Counted from the stretch's first letter, positions 44,097 to 55,769 are shown. The stretch is DNA of 64,000 nucleotides from Thalassospira sp. HJ (GCF_000948415.1 NZ_JYII01000006.1:124001-188000), one strand, 5' to 3'. The notes: generated by a model not told the origin, from the letters alone. A program made the numbers and translations.

Positions 44097-44854
44097 TCTG
44101 CTTCCCCTCCGAGATAGGCTTCCTTGACGCGTGGGTCATTGCGGACTTCTTCCGGGGTACCTTCGCAAATGATGGCCCCCTGTGCGAGAACACTGATGCG
44201 GTCTGCCAGGCTGAACACAACATGCATGTCATGTTCGATAATCACCTTGGTCATGCCGCGTTCCTTGATCCGCTTGAGAAGATCAATCGTGCGGTTGGTG
44301 TCATGGCGCGCCATGCCCGCCGTCGGTTCATCAAGAAGGAACAGTTTCGGATGCTGACCAAGGCACATGGCAAGCTCCAGACGGCGCTTGTCACCACGCG
44401 ACATGGAACCGGCCAGATGATCCTTGTGGTCAATCAGCCCGACATCCTCAAGAAGGTGTTCGGCATGCTCGCGGACTTCGTTTTCCGAGAACAGGCTTTT
44501 GATGAAGTTCATCTTGAAGATGCCTTCACGCTTGGCAAAGGCCGGGACCATCACGTTTTGCAGAAGCGACAGCTCCGGGAAGATTTCCGGCGTCTGGAAA
44601 ACACGCGCAACACCAAGCTGATTGATCTCGTGCGGTTCTTTGCCAGTCAGAACCTGATCGCCAAGAAGCACACGCCCCCGGCTTGGTGCCAGACGGCCAA
44701 CAATCACGTTGAGCAATGTCGACTTGCCAGCACCGTTCGGCCCGATGATCGCGTGCACGGTGCCTTCCTTGACCCGAAGGTTGATATCGGAAAGCGCCTG
44801 CAGACCGCCAAAGTTCTTGTCGACGTCGGTGACGTCAAGAATGTATTCGGACAT
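44093..44854 (-). CDS. ABC transporter ATP-binding protein (LivG/UrtD type)
   Basis: A 253-residue ATPase with Walker A GPNGAGKST, signature MSRGDKRRLELAMCL, Walker B LFLLDEPTAGMARHDT and switch VIIEHDMHVVFSLADRI. The signature resembles UrtD and LivG enzymes. GGGAGG precedes the ATG by eight bases. It lies between livM (four bases upstream) and livF. Confidence 0.9.
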   Translation of the reverse strand: MSEYILDVTDVDKNFGGLQALSDINLRVKEGTVHAIIGPNGAGKSTLLNVIVGRLAPSRGRVLLGDQVLTGKEPHEINQLGVARVFQTPEIFPELSLLQNVMVPAFAKREGIFKMNFIKSLFSENEVREHAEHLLEDVGLIDHKDHLAGSMSRGDKRRLELAMCLGQHPKLFLLDEPTAGMARHDTNRTIDLLKRIKERGMTKVIIEHDMHVVFSLADRISVLAQGAIICEGTPEEVRNDPRVKEAYLGGEAE

Positions 44855-44857
44855 GGA

Positions 44858-46024
44858 TCAGACCTCCCCCGCCGATGTTTGTTCTTTTTCTTTGTTTTCA
44901 TGGCTGTCGGATTTGCCACGGTTGGTGACCAGGCGCGACAGGCGACTGATACCTTCCATGATGCCACCCGGCAGGAAGATCACGATCAGCATGAAGACAA
45001 GGCCAAGGGTCAAATGCCAGCCTTCGCCGACAAACAGGCCGACCAGTGATGCCACCGGATGTGCTAGCCAGTCCGGCAGGAAGGAAAAGGCATTCAAAAG
45101 AACCGTATCGTTGAAGGCCGAGAAGATGTTCTCGAAATACTTGATGATACCAGCCCCCAGAAGCGGACCAATCAGCGTACCGACACCACCAAGGATCGTG
45201 ATCAGAACGACCTCGCCCGATGCAGTCCACTGCATGCGCTCTGCCCCTGCCAGCGGATCGGTCACCGCCAGAAGCGAACCGGCCAAACCGGCATACATGC
45301 CAGAGATGACAAAGGCGGTCATCAGATACGGACGGGTGCTGAACCCGGTATAGCCCATGCGGTTCTGGTTCGACTTGATCGCGCGCAGCTTAAGCCCGAA
45401 GGGCGAGCGGAAAATACGCAAGTAAATGAAGAACGAAATCAGCATCAGGGCCGCACAGATATAGAAGCCCGAGTAACCGATGCCTTCAATCCCGAACAGG
45501 TTCGGTGTCGGAAGCGATCCATCAGCAACGATGCCCGACATACGATCAAGAACACGCGGATCAGCCTGTTCAAGCTGCAGACCGGTTTCACCATTGGTGA
45601 TCGGGGTCAGCACCGAATAGGCCAGGTTATAGGACATCTGTGCAAAGGCCAGTGTTAGGATCGAGAAGTAAATCCCCGAACGACGCAAGGACACAAAGCC
45701 GATCGCCAGTGCAAACAGACCCGAAAGGACCGTGCCAAAGATCAATGCCGGAATGACATTCATCGAAAGCAGTTTGAACGACCAGACGGCGGTGTAGGAC
45801 CCGACACCCAGAAAGGCTGCGTGACCAAAGGACAGATAGCCGGTCAGACCAAACAGAATGTTATAGCCGATGGCGAAGATGCCAAAGATCATGAACTTCT
45901 GCATCAGATCGGGATAGGCCGCCCCGAAGGGCTGCAGCCACAGCGGCATGGTCAGGACCACGGCCGACAGGATGGCCATGAAGATCATATCTTTCTTGGG
46001 CGAGACGATTTTTGTATTTGACAT
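44858..46024 (-). CDS. ABC transporter permease (LivM/UrtC type)
   Basis: A 388-residue membrane protein with about nine helices. Landmarks are [23 protein letters not shown] (cited as [15 protein letters not shown]) and [22 protein letters not shown]. The hydrophilic tail, [15 protein letters not shown], is cytoplasmic. GGAGAG precedes the start, three bases after livH ends. It forms the channel together with LivH. Confidence 0.9.
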   Translation of the reverse strand: MSNTKIVSPKKDMIFMAILSAVVLTMPLWLQPFGAAYPDLMQKFMIFGIFAIGYNILFGLTGYLSFGHAAFLGVGSYTAVWSFKLLSMNVIPALIFGTVLSGLFALAIGFVSLRRSGIYFSILTLAFAQMSYNLAYSVLTPITNGETGLQLEQADPRVLDRMSGIVADGSLPTPNLFGIEGIGYSGFYICAALMLISFFIYLRIFRSPFGLKLRAIKSNQNRMGYTGFSTRPYLMTAFVISGMYAGLAGSLLAVTDPLAGAERMQWTASGEVVLITILGGVGTLIGPLLGAGIIKYFENIFSAFNDTVLLNAFSFLPDWLAHPVASLVGLFVGEGWHLTLGLVFMLIVIFLPGGIMEGISRLSRLVTNRGKSDSHENKEKEQTSAGEV

Positions 46025-46027
46025 TTT

Positions 46028-47044
46028 TTAGCTCTCCATCACGCCCCGGCGTCCCATCAGACCACGCGGACGGGTCAGCAGAATGACGACGGCAACAAGG
46101 TAGATGATGATCTGGTCAATCCCGGGGAAGATGTCTTTCACCTCGGTCATGGACGAGAAGGACTGCAGGATCCCCAGCAGGAAGCCAGCGGCCACCGCAC
46201 CGGGCAAAGAGCCCATACCACCCACAACAACCACGACGAATGACAGCACCAGGAAGTCCATGCCCAGATGGTAATCCGGGGGCAGAACCGGCGTGTACAT
46301 CACGCCTGCCAGACCCGCGACCACGGCCGCGATGCCAAACACAATCGTAAAGCGACGTTCAATATTGATGCCCAGAAGTTCGACCGTTTCGCGGTCGGCC
46401 ATCCCGGCGCGCACCACCATCCCGTAGGTGGTGAAATGCAGGAACGAGAACACAAGACCAATGGTCATGAGCGAGAACGCCAGATAAATCAGACGCCACC
46501 ACGGATAGACCACGGCTTCACCAAGACCAAACAGCGCACCAACGGCTGCAGAACCCGACACAATATCAGGTGCCCCTTGCGGGATCGGGTTTGCGCCAAA
46601 GGCGGCCTTGACCACTTCCTGAAGAACAATGGCCAGACCAAAGGTCACAAGAATCTGCTCGGCGTGAGGACGCTTGTAGAAATGTCGGATGAGGAAACGT
46701 TCCATGACAATGCCGATAAGCAACATCACCGGTATTGCCAGGATGATCGATAACGGCACCGACCAGTCAATGATCGCCGTACCGGTATCGCCAAACCACA
46801 GTTCGAGGTAAGGCGTTTCCTTGTAGGCATCAAAGAAGGTGACCGACTCATCCTTGACCTTGACCGAAAGGGTCAAAAGTTTTTCGAGGGTTACCGCGCA
46901 GAATGCGCCCATCATGAAGATGGCGCCATGCGCGAAGTTCACCACGCCAAGCGTGCCGAACACCAGGGTCAGGCCAAGCGCAATCAGTGCATAGGCACCG
47001 CCCTTGTCCAGACCGTTCAGGATTTGAAGAAATATAGCGTCCAT
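46028..47044 (-). CDS. ABC transporter permease (LivH/UrtB type)
   Basis: A 338-residue LivH-type membrane protein with the N-terminal NGLDKGGAYALIALGLTLVFG (split as GLDKGGAYALIALGL) and FAHGAIFMMGAF. A 30-residue insertion with KVKDESVTFFDAYKETPYLE lies between helices 2 and 3 and probably faces the periplasm; such an insert is seen in this subgroup. It follows the binding-protein gene after about 120 bases. Confidence 0.88.
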   Translation of the reverse strand: MDAIFLQILNGLDKGGAYALIALGLTLVFGTLGVVNFAHGAIFMMGAFCAVTLEKLLTLSVKVKDESVTFFDAYKETPYLELWFGDTGTAIIDWSVPLSIILAIPVMLLIGIVMERFLIRHFYKRPHAEQILVTFGLAIVLQEVVKAAFGANPIPQGAPDIVSGSAAVGALFGLGEAVVYPWWRLIYLAFSLMTIGLVFSFLHFTTYGMVVRAGMADRETVELLGINIERRFTIVFGIAAVVAGLAGVMYTPVLPPDYHLGMDFLVLSFVVVVVGGMGSLPGAVAAGFLLGILQSFSSMTEVKDIFPGIDQIIIYLVAVVILLTRPRGLMGRRGVMES

Positions 47045-47164
47045 CAGTTATCCGCCGCGTATTCGTAAGGGGACTTAGTCAAAAGTCGTACAGGCCGAGG
47101 CCAGAGGGCAAACGGGCCGACCATTGGGAGATGGCCGGCCCTGCTTGCATCAATGTCGGGAGTA

Positions 47165-48526
47165 TCAGACCTGATACGGACCCAGTTCCCCGCCGAACAT
47201 ATCGGCCGGATATTCGACCTGAGCACGCGGAACGTTTTTAACGACTTCAAGAAGGTCGAAGTTGGACTGCGGGTTTTCTTTACCACGCACAACCAGAACG
47301 TCTTTGAAGCACTGGTGGTCTTCTGCACGGTACAGGGTCGGGCCGTTGCCCGCGCCATCGAACTCGAACCCTTCGAGCTGCTTGATGACTTCCCAAGGTG
47401 CGAAGGTACCGGCCATTTCGCAGGCGTTTGCATAAAGCAGCGTCTGAACGTAGCAGGTATGGGCAGCCTGGGACGGCGGGAAGCCGTATTCCTGACCGAA
47501 CGATTTGACAAAGGCCTGCGAGCCGGCGTCGGTCAGCGACCAGTGCCAGTTGGTGGTACCAAGGATACCTTTTGCGGCTTCGCCAGCACCCTGTGCCATC
47601 AGGCGGGAATACAGCGGAACAACGATTTCGAAGTTCTTGCCATTCACCTGCTTGTCACGCAGACCGAACTGAACGGCCTGGGTCAGGGAGTTGACCATGT
47701 CCTTACCATAGTGGTTCAGGATTAGGACATCTGCGCCAGAGTTCAGAACCGGGGTGATGTACTGCGAGAAGTCACCTGCACCAACCGGGGTACGAACGGT
47801 GTTCACAGTTTCCCAACCGATATTCTCGGTCGCGGCCTTGATCGATTCTTCCTGGGTCCAGCCCCAGGTGTAATCGGCCGTCAGGTGGTAAGCGCGGCGC
47901 TCATTGCCGTACTCATCAAGCAGAACCGGCGCGATCGCCTGACCGGACATGTAAGCGTTGAAGAAGTGGCGGAAGCCATAACGCTTTTTGTCTTTACCGG
48001 TGGTGTCGTTCGAGTGGGTCAGACCCGCCATGAAGATGACGCCCATTTCCTGGCAAAGACCCTGCACGGCAATTGCCACACCAGAGGACGAACCACCGGT
48101 GACCATCGCCACATTGTCTTTTTCAATCATACGCTTGGCAGAAGCACGCGCAGCATCGGACTTGGTCTGGGTATCACCGGTCACGAACTCGACCTTCTTG
48201 CCGAGGATGCCGTTACCCTTGAGCTCAAGCGGCTTCATGGTATTGAGCATACCACCGTCGCCTTCGCCGTTGATGTGCTTGACTGCAAGCTGATAGGCAC
48301 GCAATTCGTCAGCACCCTCATCGGCATACGGGCCGGTCTGCGGCACGTTGAAACCGAGTTTGACGCTGGCAGCACTGCCCGGATCGCCACGGAAGGTCTG
48401 GGCATGCGCGTTCTTGATGAAATGCATCGGGAAAGTGCCGCCAATGAGGGCTGCACCCGTAGTTGCCGCGGATCCCTTCAGGATCGTACGACGAGATACA
48501 TTTCCGATAAGCTTAGTCTCCGACAT
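47165..48526 (-). CDS. ABC transporter substrate-binding protein (branched-chain amino acid/urea family)
   Basis: A 453-residue type I binding protein. The N-terminus carries a Tat signal, SRRTILKGSAATTGAALIGG, ending near KNAHAQ. Mature landmarks are VKLGFNVPQTGPYADEGAD, KVEFVTGDTQTKSDAARA and VAMVTGGSSSGVAIAVQ. GGGAGG lies six bases before the ATG at 48526. It is the first gene of the second Liv-type operon. Its family includes binding proteins for amides, urea and aromatic compounds, so the substrate stays open. Confidence 0.88.
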   Translation of the reverse strand: MSETKLIGNVSRRTILKGSAATTGAALIGGTFPMHFIKNAHAQTFRGDPGSAASVKLGFNVPQTGPYADEGADELRAYQLAVKHINGEGDGGMLNTMKPLELKGNGILGKKVEFVTGDTQTKSDAARASAKRMIEKDNVAMVTGGSSSGVAIAVQGLCQEMGVIFMAGLTHSNDTTGKDKKRYGFRHFFNAYMSGQAIAPVLLDEYGNERRAYHLTADYTWGWTQEESIKAATENIGWETVNTVRTPVGAGDFSQYITPVLNSGADVLILNHYGKDMVNSLTQAVQFGLRDKQVNGKNFEIVVPLYSRLMAQGAGEAAKGILGTTNWHWSLTDAGSQAFVKSFGQEYGFPPSQAAHTCYVQTLLYANACEMAGTFAPWEVIKQLEGFEFDGAGNGPTLYRAEDHQCFKDVLVVRGKENPQSNFDLLEVVKNVPRAQVEYPADMFGGELGPYQV

Positions 48527-48728
48527 GGTTTTCCTCCCCAATGTCTTGGGATCTGTTTCAGAGAAATCTGAGGCCTGTTTTCTGGTTCGTTTTTTTGTCG
48601 ACCTGTCAAAACAATGAGGAGCAATTGAAAATGAATCAACACCTAGTTGATATAAAACAACTTTTTTGTAAATATATAGATGAGCAATGTGAAAATTAGT
48701 AAATCTTGTCAACAGGTAACACTTTAGT

Positions 48729-50306
48729 ATGGCGCGCCAGGCCCCCATCGGACACCGCATTCGCGGTCGCAGAAAAGACATCGGAATGACCCAGAATGCC
48801 CTGGCGAAAGCTGCGGGGATCTCGGCCTCCTACCTTAATCTGATCGAACATAACCGCCGCTCGATCGGGGGCGGATTGCTGATGAGGATTGCCGAGGCGC
48901 TTGAAATTCACCCGCACTCATTATCAGGCTCCGAGGAAAGCCGATTGCTGTCTGATCTGGCCGAGGCCGTCTCGGACCCGGTGTTTCGCACCACCCCGGT
49001 TGAAAGCCGCGAATTCCCGGCCATGATCGCCGCCGCCCCCGGTATGATCACGGCCTTCCTGTCGCTCTATCGCGCCTATCGCAGTGGTCTTGATGATATC
49101 GATGCCTTGTCAGAACGGCTTAGCCACGATCCCTTCCTGACCGAGGCCAGCCATTCAATCCTGACGCGCATTACCTCCATCCGCACGGTGGCCGAGATTT
49201 TCGATGATTATGATGATCTGTCACCCGATCAGCGCGCACGCTTTAACGCGACACTGGTGCGGGAATCCCAGCGCCTTGCAGAATCCGCGACCGAGATTTT
49301 CAACTTCCTAGAACGTGGCGAGGCCGGCCGTCCGGCCGCCAGCCCGGCCGAGGAAGTCGATGATCTGCTCTATGACAATGCCAACCATTTCCCGACACTC
49401 GAAGACCACGCCAACAAGATGCGCCCGATCATTGATCCTGAGGGCGGGCTTTATCTGACCGATCTGATCAATTACCTCGAAGACACGCACAAGACACGGA
49501 TCGAACGCCTGCCGTCCGAGGACTTCCTGACAAGCGGCTATCAATGGGATGCCAAACGTAACAGCCTGCGCATTTCACGTGCCTTGCCGATCACCTCGGC
49601 CCGCTTTCAGGCGGCGCGCACCATCTGCCGACTTGAGGCAGCTGATCCGATCAATGAAATCCTTGATCGCGTCCAGATCGGCAGCAAGGCCGGGCGCGTG
49701 CGTGCGTCGGAGGCCCTGATATCCTATGCCGCGGCCGCCTTGTTGCTGCCCTATGACCTGTTTTTGGATGATGCACGCAGCATGCGCCATGACATCGAAC
49801 TTCTGCAGCAACGTTACGCCGCCAGTTGGGAGCAGATCTGCCACCGCCTGACCACACTCCGCCGTCCAGGGGCAGAAGGCATTCCATTCCATCTTGTACG
49901 CACCGACATTGCCGGTAACATTTCCAAACGGTTCTCGGCATCTGGCCTGCAATTGCCGCGTTATGGCGGTGCCTGCCCGCGCTGGGTCGTGCATGAAGCC
50001 TATACCGCGCCAGAACGTGTGATCCCGCAATTTGTCCGCCTGCCCGACAACAGCGAATATCTGTTTGTCGCCCGTGCCCTGCGATCAGGTGCCGGCGGGT
50101 ATGGCGTACCACGCTCGGTCCATTCGGTGATGATCGGCTGTGACACGGCCTTTTCAAGTGATGTGGTCTATGGCGACCGGTTATCGCTTGATCGCCCGGA
50201 ATCCGCTGTTCCCGTCGGGATTTCATGCCGTCAGTGCCCGCGCGATGACTGTGCCCAACGCGCCTATGAAATGTCCGATGGCACGCCGAAAACAGTTTCG
50301 AAATAA
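48729..50306 (+). CDS. ScfR/RamB-like XRE-family regulator of short-chain acyl metabolism
   Basis: A 525-residue regulator. An N-terminal XRE HTH (GHRIRGRRKDIGMTQNALAKAAG split as IRGRRKDIGMTQNALA, then SASYLNLIEHNRRSIGG) is followed by a long helical region and a C-terminal domain with a cysteine cluster, SCRQCPRDDCAQRA. Family members control acetate, propionate or glyoxylate genes. It is divergent from the Liv binding-protein gene and lies upstream of a receiver protein and an SSS-kinase. The spacer before it, 48600-48720, is clearly AT-rich. Confidence 0.82.
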   Translation: MARQAPIGHRIRGRRKDIGMTQNALAKAAGISASYLNLIEHNRRSIGGGLLMRIAEALEIHPHSLSGSEESRLLSDLAEAVSDPVFRTTPVESREFPAMIAAAPGMITAFLSLYRAYRSGLDDIDALSERLSHDPFLTEASHSILTRITSIRTVAEIFDDYDDLSPDQRARFNATLVRESQRLAESATEIFNFLERGEAGRPAASPAEEVDDLLYDNANHFPTLEDHANKMRPIIDPEGGLYLTDLINYLEDTHKTRIERLPSEDFLTSGYQWDAKRNSLRISRALPITSARFQAARTICRLEAADPINEILDRVQIGSKAGRVRASEALISYAAAALLLPYDLFLDDARSMRHDIELLQQRYAASWEQICHRLTTLRRPGAEGIPFHLVRTDIAGNISKRFSASGLQLPRYGGACPRWVVHEAYTAPERVIPQFVRLPDNSEYLFVARALRSGAGGYGVPRSVHSVMIGCDTAFSSDVVYGDRLSLDRPESAVPVGISCRQCPRDDCAQRAYEMSDGTPKTVSK

Positions 50307-50435
50307 GCCGCAATTGGTCCGCAAAGGCGATCACAAGCGTTGCCTTATGTATACAACCCCAAAGTAGCATTATCATTCGGGTCATAAGCCGTTAGGATTG
50401 GGAATATAACAATCCGAAAAATCGGGAGAACGTCC

Positions 50436-50819
50436 TTGAATGAGAGACCAAAGGTCTTGATTGCCGAAGACGAGGAAACCATTGTCGAATCACTCAGCTT
50501 TCTGATGGAAAAGGAAGGCTATGACGTCAGCGTTGCCACCGATGGCCGCACGGCGATTTCCATGATCGCGCGCGACATCCCGGATATGGTGTTGCTCGAT
50601 GTCATGATGCCCGTCTGTGACGGGTTTGAAGTCGTGCGCGCAACGCGTAACGATCCCAATACCCGGCAAATTCCAATCATGATGCTGACCGCCAAAACCC
50701 GCGAAGTCGACCGCCGCAAGGGGCTTGAACTTGGCGTGGATGACTTTGTCACCAAGCCGTTTTCGACCCGCGACGTCGTTTCCCGGGTCAAGGCCCTGCT
50801 TGAACGCGCGGCAAACTGA
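50436..50819 (+). CDS. Single-domain response regulator
   Basis: A 127-residue CheY-like receiver domain. The phosphoacceptor is Asp55 in MVLLDVMMPVCDG, with the acidic pair in IAEDEE, the T/S in MLTAKTRE and the lysine in FVTKPFSTRD. There is no output domain. The start is a TTG at 50436 with GGGAG seven bases upstream; no ATG or GTG is available in the right place. It comes 50 bases before a small membrane protein and a sensor kinase, its likely partner. Confidence 0.85.
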   Translation: MNERPKVLIAEDEETIVESLSFLMEKEGYDVSVATDGRTAISMIARDIPDMVLLDVMMPVCDGFEVVRATRNDPNTRQIPIMMLTAKTREVDRRKGLELGVDDFVTKPFSTRDVVSRVKALLERAAN

Positions 50820-50860
50820 AACGCGGTTTCGCGTTCTTCTCCAACCGGCAGGAGGCCCCC

Positions 50861-51082
50861 ATCACACCACCACGCAGACTTACCGAACGCGCCCTTGCGC
50901 TGATGCTGGTGGCCTTGATTATCTGGCTGCCGCCGATTGTGGGGATGTTTTCACTCGATGGCACCATCCTTGGCCTGCCGATCCTGTTTGTCTATTTCTT
51001 TGCCGGTTGGGGCATCCTGATCGCGCTATGCGCCATTCTGACAAGCGCACTTCGCCACGCCGCCCAGACCGAGAGGAAATAG
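50861..51082 (+). CDS. Small two-helix membrane protein with a non-canonical start
   Basis: A 73-residue frame with two membrane segments (LALMLVALIIWLPPIVGMF and LFVYFFAGWGILIALCAIL) and a charged C-terminus, RHAAQTERK. There is no ATG, GTG or TTG at its head, but AGGAGG at 50850-50855 is placed five bases before an ATC codon at 50861. This suggests an AUC start. The next gene follows three bases after the stop. The size and topology resemble the small partners of sodium:solute symporters. An ATG at 50903 would remove the first 14 residues and part of the first helix. Confidence 0.6.
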   Translation: MTPPRRLTERALALMLVALIIWLPPIVGMFSLDGTILGLPILFVYFFAGWGILIALCAILTSALRHAAQTERK

Positions 51083-51085
51083 CCC

Positions 51086-53851
51086 ATGCTATCCTCGGAA
51101 CTGGTCATCCTTGTCTCGCTGATTTATGTCGGCCTGCTCTATGCGATTGCATGGTGGGGTGACAAGCGCGCACGCGATGGCCATTCCTGGGTCCGCAACC
51201 CGACGGTCTATACCCTGTCCATCGCGGTCTATTGCACGTCCTGGACGTTTTATGGCGCGGTCGGCACGGCCGCACGCAACGGGCTTGAGTATCTGACGAT
51301 CTATCTTGGCCCGACCGTGATCTTTTTGGGCTGGTGGTTCCTGCTACGCAAGATGCTGCGCATTTCCAAGGCGCATCGCATTACTTCGATCGCCGACTTT
51401 ATCTCTTCACGCTACGGCAAAAGCACGCAGCTTTCCGTCCTTGTCACCCTGATCGCGGTGATCGGCACCACGCCCTATATCGCGCTTCAGCTCAAGGCGA
51501 TTGCCACCAGTTACACCGTCCTGACGGTCTGGGATCACGGCATGATCGAACCGGTGCGCGAAACCGTCAGCATCTTTTCCGATAGTGGCTTTTGGGCCGC
51601 CGTTGGCCTGACGCTGTTTGGCATTCTGTTTGGCACGCGCTTCATTGATGCCGATGAACATCACGAAGGCATGGTGGCTGCCATCGCCTTTGAAAGCCTA
51701 GTCAAACTTTTCGCCCTTTTGGCAGTCGGGTTCTTTGTCTGCTTTATCATGTATGACGGGCTTGGGGATCTGTTTGCCCAGTCTGCTGCAAATGCGGATA
51801 CGGCAAAACTGCTGGTCCTGCCTGAAGATGGCAGTTCGCGCTGGCTGACACTGATGATGCTCTCCATGGCCGCCATCCTGTGTCTGCCGCGCCAGTTTCA
51901 GGTCATCATTGTTGAAAATGTCGATGAACGTCACCTCGCCACCGCAAGCTGGGCCTTTCCGCTTTATCTTCTGGCGATGAACCTGTTTGTCCTGCCGATT
52001 GCACTGGCTGGGCTTGGGGCGCTTCCGGTCTGGTCAGACCCGGACTTCTTTGTGATTTCCGTACCCCTTTTTGAAAACCAGTCGATGCTGGCCCTTCTGG
52101 CCTATGTTGGTGGCCTGTCGGCCAGTACCAGCATGGTGATTGTCGCGACCATTGCGCTCTCGACCATGGTCTGTAACGACCTGATCGTCCCGGCGCTTTT
52201 GCGCATTCGCCCGCTACGCCTGACCGAACGCGATGATCTGACCGGGCTTCTGATTTTCATCCGACGCGCCTCCATCGTTGTCGTGGTGTTTATGGGCTTT
52301 GCCTATTATCGCTCCGCCGGGGCCAGTGATGCCCTGGCTGAAATCGGTCTGATTTCCTTTGCCGCAATCGCCCAATTCATCCCGATCATGATTGGCGGAC
52401 TTTACTGGAAGGGCGGGACCCGCACCGGCGCGCAGGTGGCACTCACCATCGGGTTTGCGGTTTGGGGCTATACGCTTCTGCTACCCTCGCTTGCCGATAG
52501 TGGATGGATGGACCCGTCGCTTATTCTCAATGGCGCCTTTGGTCATCCATGGCTGCGTCCCGAAAGCCTGTTTGGCCTGACCGATTTCGCCCCTCTGACC
52601 CATGCGTTGATCTGGTCGATCTCACTCAACACGGCGGCATATGTCGTGATCAGTCTGTTTACTGAACCAAGCGCATTGGAACGCATTCAGGCAACCCTGT
52701 TTGTCGATGCCTTTTCGCGCAAAGGTCAGGATACCGTCATCTGGCGCTCCTCGGCATCGGCCAATGATCTTTATGAACTGGTCGAACGGTTTTTGGGCCG
52801 CGATCGTGCCTATCAATCCTTCCGTCAGTTTGATCAAAGCATTGATCCCACCTGGCGCGGCAAGGGCGAAGCCAATGCCGACATGATCGCCTTTACCGAA
52901 CGGTTACTTGCTGGCTCAATCGGTGCAGCATCGGCACGTGTGATGGTGTCATCTGTTGCCAAGGGCGAAATGGTCAGCCTTGATGAAGTGCTTGAGATCC
53001 TTGAAGAAACATCGCACGTCATCGAATATTCCCAACGCCTTGAGCAGAAATCCCATGAGCTTGAACAGGCCGCTGCCGAACTGCGCGCTGCCAACGAACG
53101 GCTCAAGGAACTGGACCGGCTCAAGGATGAATTCCTGACCATGGTCAGCCATGAGTTCAGAACACCGCTGACCTCGATCCGGTCATTTTCGGAAATTCTG
53201 GTCGATTCCCCGAACCTTGATCCGAAACAGACCGACCGTTTCCTTGAAATCATTGTCCGTGAAAGCGAACGTCTGACGCGCCTGATCGATGATCATCTCG
53301 ACCTTGCCCGCCTTGAAGCCGGTCATTCCGACTGGCGCGCCGTGGACGTCGATCCGCGTACCGTCCTTGATGAAAGCATTGAGGCTGTCAAAGGCGTATT
53401 TGACGCCAAGGGTGTCGTGCTGACCAAGGAATACTCCCGCAATTCGGTGTTGCTGCATGTCGACCGCGACCGGCTGACACAGGTCTTTATCAACCTGCTG
53501 TCAAATGCCGCCAAATTCTCCGACCCCGATCATCCCGAGGTATCTGTACGCGGTGAGGCTATGGATGGCGGCTATCTGGTGTCGATCACCGATAACGGCA
53601 AGGGTGTGGCTGCCAACGAGCTTGAGATCATCTTTGACAAATTCTCGCGCGGCGGCAAATACGCCGATGACAAACCAAAGCCGTCTGGCTCTGGCCTTGG
53701 TCTGGCAATCGCCAAGCATGTCGTGGAACATTGCCAGGGCAAGATATGGGCCGAAAGCCCGGCAGGCCATGGTGCCACCTTCCGCGTCTTCATCCCCGGC
53801 GAGATGATGGAGGCGGTTGATCCTGCCAAGCCCGATAGCTTCGCCAAGTAA
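51086..53851 (+). CDS. SSS (sodium:solute symporter) domain histidine kinase
   Basis: A 921-residue sensor kinase. About 13 helices of an SLC5/SSS transporter domain fill residues 1-530 (KAHRITSIADFISSRYGKST, VCNDLIVPALLR). A soluble linker and a coiled coil (RLEQKSHELEQAAAELRAAN) lead to the HisKA box MVSHEFRTPLTSIRSF with phospho-His689, then HATPase_c (NLLSNAAKFS, GSGLGLAIAKHV). CrbS-like kinases of this design sense acetate or other small carboxylates and regulate their use. The gene is the last of an operon with the receiver and small membrane protein. Confidence 0.9.
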   Translation: MLSSELVILVSLIYVGLLYAIAWWGDKRARDGHSWVRNPTVYTLSIAVYCTSWTFYGAVGTAARNGLEYLTIYLGPTVIFLGWWFLLRKMLRISKAHRITSIADFISSRYGKSTQLSVLVTLIAVIGTTPYIALQLKAIATSYTVLTVWDHGMIEPVRETVSIFSDSGFWAAVGLTLFGILFGTRFIDADEHHEGMVAAIAFESLVKLFALLAVGFFVCFIMYDGLGDLFAQSAANADTAKLLVLPEDGSSRWLTLMMLSMAAILCLPRQFQVIIVENVDERHLATASWAFPLYLLAMNLFVLPIALAGLGALPVWSDPDFFVISVPLFENQSMLALLAYVGGLSASTSMVIVATIALSTMVCNDLIVPALLRIRPLRLTERDDLTGLLIFIRRASIVVVVFMGFAYYRSAGASDALAEIGLISFAAIAQFIPIMIGGLYWKGGTRTGAQVALTIGFAVWGYTLLLPSLADSGWMDPSLILNGAFGHPWLRPESLFGLTDFAPLTHALIWSISLNTAAYVVISLFTEPSALERIQATLFVDAFSRKGQDTVIWRSSASANDLYELVERFLGRDRAYQSFRQFDQSIDPTWRGKGEANADMIAFTERLLAGSIGAASARVMVSSVAKGEMVSLDEVLEILEETSHVIEYSQRLEQKSHELEQAAAELRAANERLKELDRLKDEFLTMVSHEFRTPLTSIRSFSEILVDSPNLDPKQTDRFLEIIVRESERLTRLIDDHLDLARLEAGHSDWRAVDVDPRTVLDESIEAVKGVFDAKGVVLTKEYSRNSVLLHVDRDRLTQVFINLLSNAAKFSDPDHPEVSVRGEAMDGGYLVSITDNGKGVAANELEIIFDKFSRGGKYADDKPKPSGSGLGLAIAKHVVEHCQGKIWAESPAGHGATFRVFIPGEMMEAVDPAKPDSFAK

Positions 53852-53868
53852 TTTGGCTTTCCGAATCA

Positions 53869-53905
53869 AAAAGGGCGCGCAAAGCAAACCTTGCGCGCCT
53901 TTCCT
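53869..53905 (+). terminator. Rho-independent terminator after the SSS-kinase gene
   Basis: GGCGCGCAA and TTGCGCGCC form a nine-base stem, extended by AAAGG/CCTTT with one bulged base, followed by TTTCCTTATT. It lies about 20 bases after the kinase stop and 35 bases before the minus-strand mmsA stop. Confidence 0.65.
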
Positions 53906-53937
53906 TATTGCGATGATCGCAATGCTTATTTCATCAC

Positions 53938-55437
<1,500 letters not shown>

Positions 55438-55502
55438 TGGGTTTCTCCCGATAAACCTGATGATCAGTGGGACGATCTTAATATAAGTGGGGGCTTTTCC
55501 CC

Positions 55503-55769
55503 TAGGGTCAGGACCTATTAATTTGGTTTGAATGGTTAAACAGATTTGTGCGGATACGCGGAGTAAAACTGCAGGAAGATATTTATCTTTCAAAGTTTTA
55601 CGACAAAGCAGCCCGTGCAAATCCGATTAATCCGGAGGACAGACGTTATATTTGCAAACTCCAGCGTCAAACCCCTTGTCCGGGATGCCGACCCGACCGG
55701 CGGGCTTTTCCTTGGATTTCGCAAATATAACGTCTGCCATTCAAATCAAATTAATAGGTCCTGACCCTA
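55503..55769 (+). repeat. 267-base structured repeat, copy 3
   Basis: Same orientation as copies 1 and 2. The 33-base terminal inverted repeats have one G-T mismatch and contain GGACCTATTAATTTG and CAAATTAATAGGTCC. Inner stems are a CAGATTTG/CAAATCCG stem, a perfect GTAAAACT/AGTTTTAC and the 15-base CAGACGTTATATTTG/CAAATATAACGTCTG (55640-55654, 55722-55736). It lies in the 434-base gap between the divergent mmsA and LysR genes, where their promoters should be. Confidence 0.92.

Noticed and set aside
55438-55620. An N-terminal extension of about 61 codons to mmsA
   Set aside because: It consists of antisense repeat sequence. The ATG at 55437 has a ribosome site and gives the standard enzyme length.
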